This document shows, piece by piece, positions 63,212 to 64,000 of a stretch of 64,000 bases of DNA. Made by a program: the position numbers and the translations under genes. Each line of letters begins with the position of its first letter. Within the stretch, counting starts at the first letter, position 1. The notes beneath the pieces were generated by a model. The model ran no database searches. It was not told the DNA's origin and saw only the letters and a list, made by a program, of their open reading frames with translations. The DNA is taken from assembly GCA_023414355.1 (NCBI GenBank), contig JAEZOB010000067.1, forward strand, positions 41,369 to 105,368, in the 5' to 3' direction. The stretch comes from Bacillota bacterium. GTDB taxonomy: Bacteria; Bacillota; Clostridia; Lachnospirales; Lachnospiraceae.

Positions 63212-63250
63212 AGAACACAAGTGTTTCCACAGGAAACTAACTTGTGTTCT
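63212..63250 (+). terminator. Terminator after the PAPS-reductase-like gene
   Basis: AGAACACAAGT (63212-63222) pairs with ACTTGTGTTCT (63240-63250); an inner GTTTCC/GGAAAC stem completes a long hairpin. From here to 63.59 kb I see no gene. Confidence 0.85.
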
Positions 63251-63593
63251 TATCTCGTTATCACAGCTAGAATACGCAACTGCTATACAGATGAGTTTCA
63301 AGCAACTTTAGATTTAAGTAAAAAACGGTTTTATAGTAAATGCTAGGGTGCTTGAATCCTGCATTTCCAACGTTCTATTTATATATACAAATACATCTAC
63401 AAGAAATCTTTAAAAATGTACGTCTACCAAACAAACATTTTACCATAGAAGGTTTCGTATAGATTCACTCTAATTGTAACAAAAGCTTCTCTATTAGAAA
63501 ATGTCAAATTAAAAGTGTTATTCAGGCTGTGTAGGATTACAATACATGTGTTATATTTCATAAAGATTATTAGCGAGAAGTTTTCCTTTTGTT

Positions 63594-63782
63594 ATGTTTG
63601 ATTCACTACAAAGCAAATCAAACGAGCTGGTATCTCACAATTACAAGTATAATACAGGATATGAGATTCGACTATCACAAGGTAAATACACTGATTTATA
63701 TGGTGTTTTAAATGATTTTAATAGTAGAGCGAGATGCCACTTTGCAATAAAAATAGATACTGCCATAGCCAAAATATTCTGA
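63594..63782 (+). CDS. Possible small protein or remnant
   Basis: 62 codons (MFDSLQSKSNELVSHNYKYN at the start) with a weak ribosome site. Composition is plausible for a protein but there is no recognised motif. It lies just outside the IS66 end and may be a fragment. Confidence 0.25.
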   Translation: MFDSLQSKSNELVSHNYKYNTGYEIRLSQGKYTDLYGVLNDFNSRARCHFAIKIDTAIAKIF

Positions 63783-63874
63783 AATATTTCTATGTCTTCC
63801 TTTCAGATCTTGAAAATTTTTCCCCTGATGGCATAAAAATAACCCCTTTCATTAGACATTATTGTCTAACAAAA

Positions 63875-64000
63875 GTAAGCGTCAAATCGCTCGCCTAGGC
63901 TAAATATATTTTTTATGGCATACTTTAAAAAATGCAAAAAACTATTAGTTTTTTAAAGGAGGCCACTTACCATGGATCAAATATCTCATACTGTGCGCAA
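63875..64000 (+). mobile_element. Left end of an IS66-type insertion sequence
   Basis: GTAAGCGTCAAATCGCTCGC at 63875 begins with the GTAAGCG typical of IS66 terminal repeats. A small gene with a strong ribosome site starts 97 bases in, as in IS66 elements. The element runs past the window. A TTAGACA/TGTCTAA hairpin (63852-63869) lies just outside it. Confidence 0.65.
63972..64000 (+). CDS. First codons of a probable IS66 TnpA-type accessory gene
   Basis: ATG at 63972 after AAAGGAGGCCACTTACC; MDQISHTVR is visible before the window ends. The position inside the IS66 end and this start resemble the small TnpA-like protein that opens IS66 operons. Confidence 0.5.

Noticed and set aside
1..64000. 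CRISPR arrays, tRNA or rRNA genes
   Set aside because: No regularly spaced repeats of CRISPR size and no tRNA or rRNA-like stretches were seen on reading; a covariance-model scan would settle tRNAs.

Overview
The window looks like an accessory, defence-rich region from a low-GC Gram-positive bacterium of the Clostridia, most likely Lachnospiraceae-like. That rests on AT-rich sequence, strong AGGAGG-type ribosome binding sites, TTGACA/TATAAT promoters, and the gene families present: large serine recombinases, MobV relaxase, IS110, IS66 and IS256 elements. No rRNA, tRNA or CRISPR array is visible. Organism assignment is inference. || Layout. 1-1.8 kb: a large serine recombinase running off the left edge, with a small upstream gene. 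2.1-9.1 kb: a four-gene plus-strand operon (winged-helix-like protein, DUF6361 protein, two-HKD phospholipase-D-like nuclease, 982-aa helicase), a probable anti-phage system. 9.2-15.1 kb: a string of short minus-strand defence-like units (membrane protein plus ParB-like protein, PD-(D/E)XK-like nuclease, Cys-rich orphan, Kiwa KwaA/KwaB). The gaps between them repeatedly carry an AACTTCYCA motif, and a truncated tyrosine recombinase lies among them. 15.5-23.4 kb: HD-domain protein, a three-gene hydrophobic/DUF1232 cluster, an IS110 element with a structured leader, an XRE protein with a Gly-rich hydrophobic tail, and a small serine recombinase. 24-27.9 kb: a TerY-P-like triad (vWA, PP2C phosphatase, kinase-like protein). 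28.4-39.2 kb: a plasmid- or IME-like backbone (XRE, CHC2-type zinc-finger protein, PIF1/RecD-like helicase, MobV relaxase with an oriT-like palindrome and a partial duplicate, ParR/ParM-like partition pair, a candidate small RNA), ending in an IS256 remnant. || 39.35-62.0 kb is the centrepiece: a compact minus-strand operon of about 22.6 kb. It encodes, in transcription order, an XRE regulator, DndC, DndD, DndE, a small ORF, a DndA-type cysteine desulfurase, an Mrr-like endonuclease, a NERD-UvrD helicase, an AddB-like protein, a SNF2/RapA-like helicase, a RecQ-like helicase, a 264-aa protein, a 1039-aa P-loop ATPase and a 219-aa helical protein. The first part is a DNA phosphorothioation module. 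The last part has the layout of the DpdE-DpdF-DpdG-DpdH set from 7-deazaguanine DNA-modification islands, and may correspond to the archaeal PbeABCD partners of Dnd. In between sits an Mrr plus AddAB-like nuclease/helicase block. No DndB and no DndFGH (DptFGH) is visible. A second PAPS-reductase-like gene with a zinc ribbon is transcribed divergently from the regulator at 62.2 kb, and an IS66-type element begins at 63.9 kb. || Working model (inference): the Dnd proteins put sulfur into the DNA backbone, and the helicase/ATPase/nuclease set acts on unmodified invading DNA. Kiwa, the PLD-helicase operon, the orphan nuclease and the TerY triad add further layers, all collected on DNA shaped by serine recombinases, insertion sequences and a mobilizable plasmid-like backbone.
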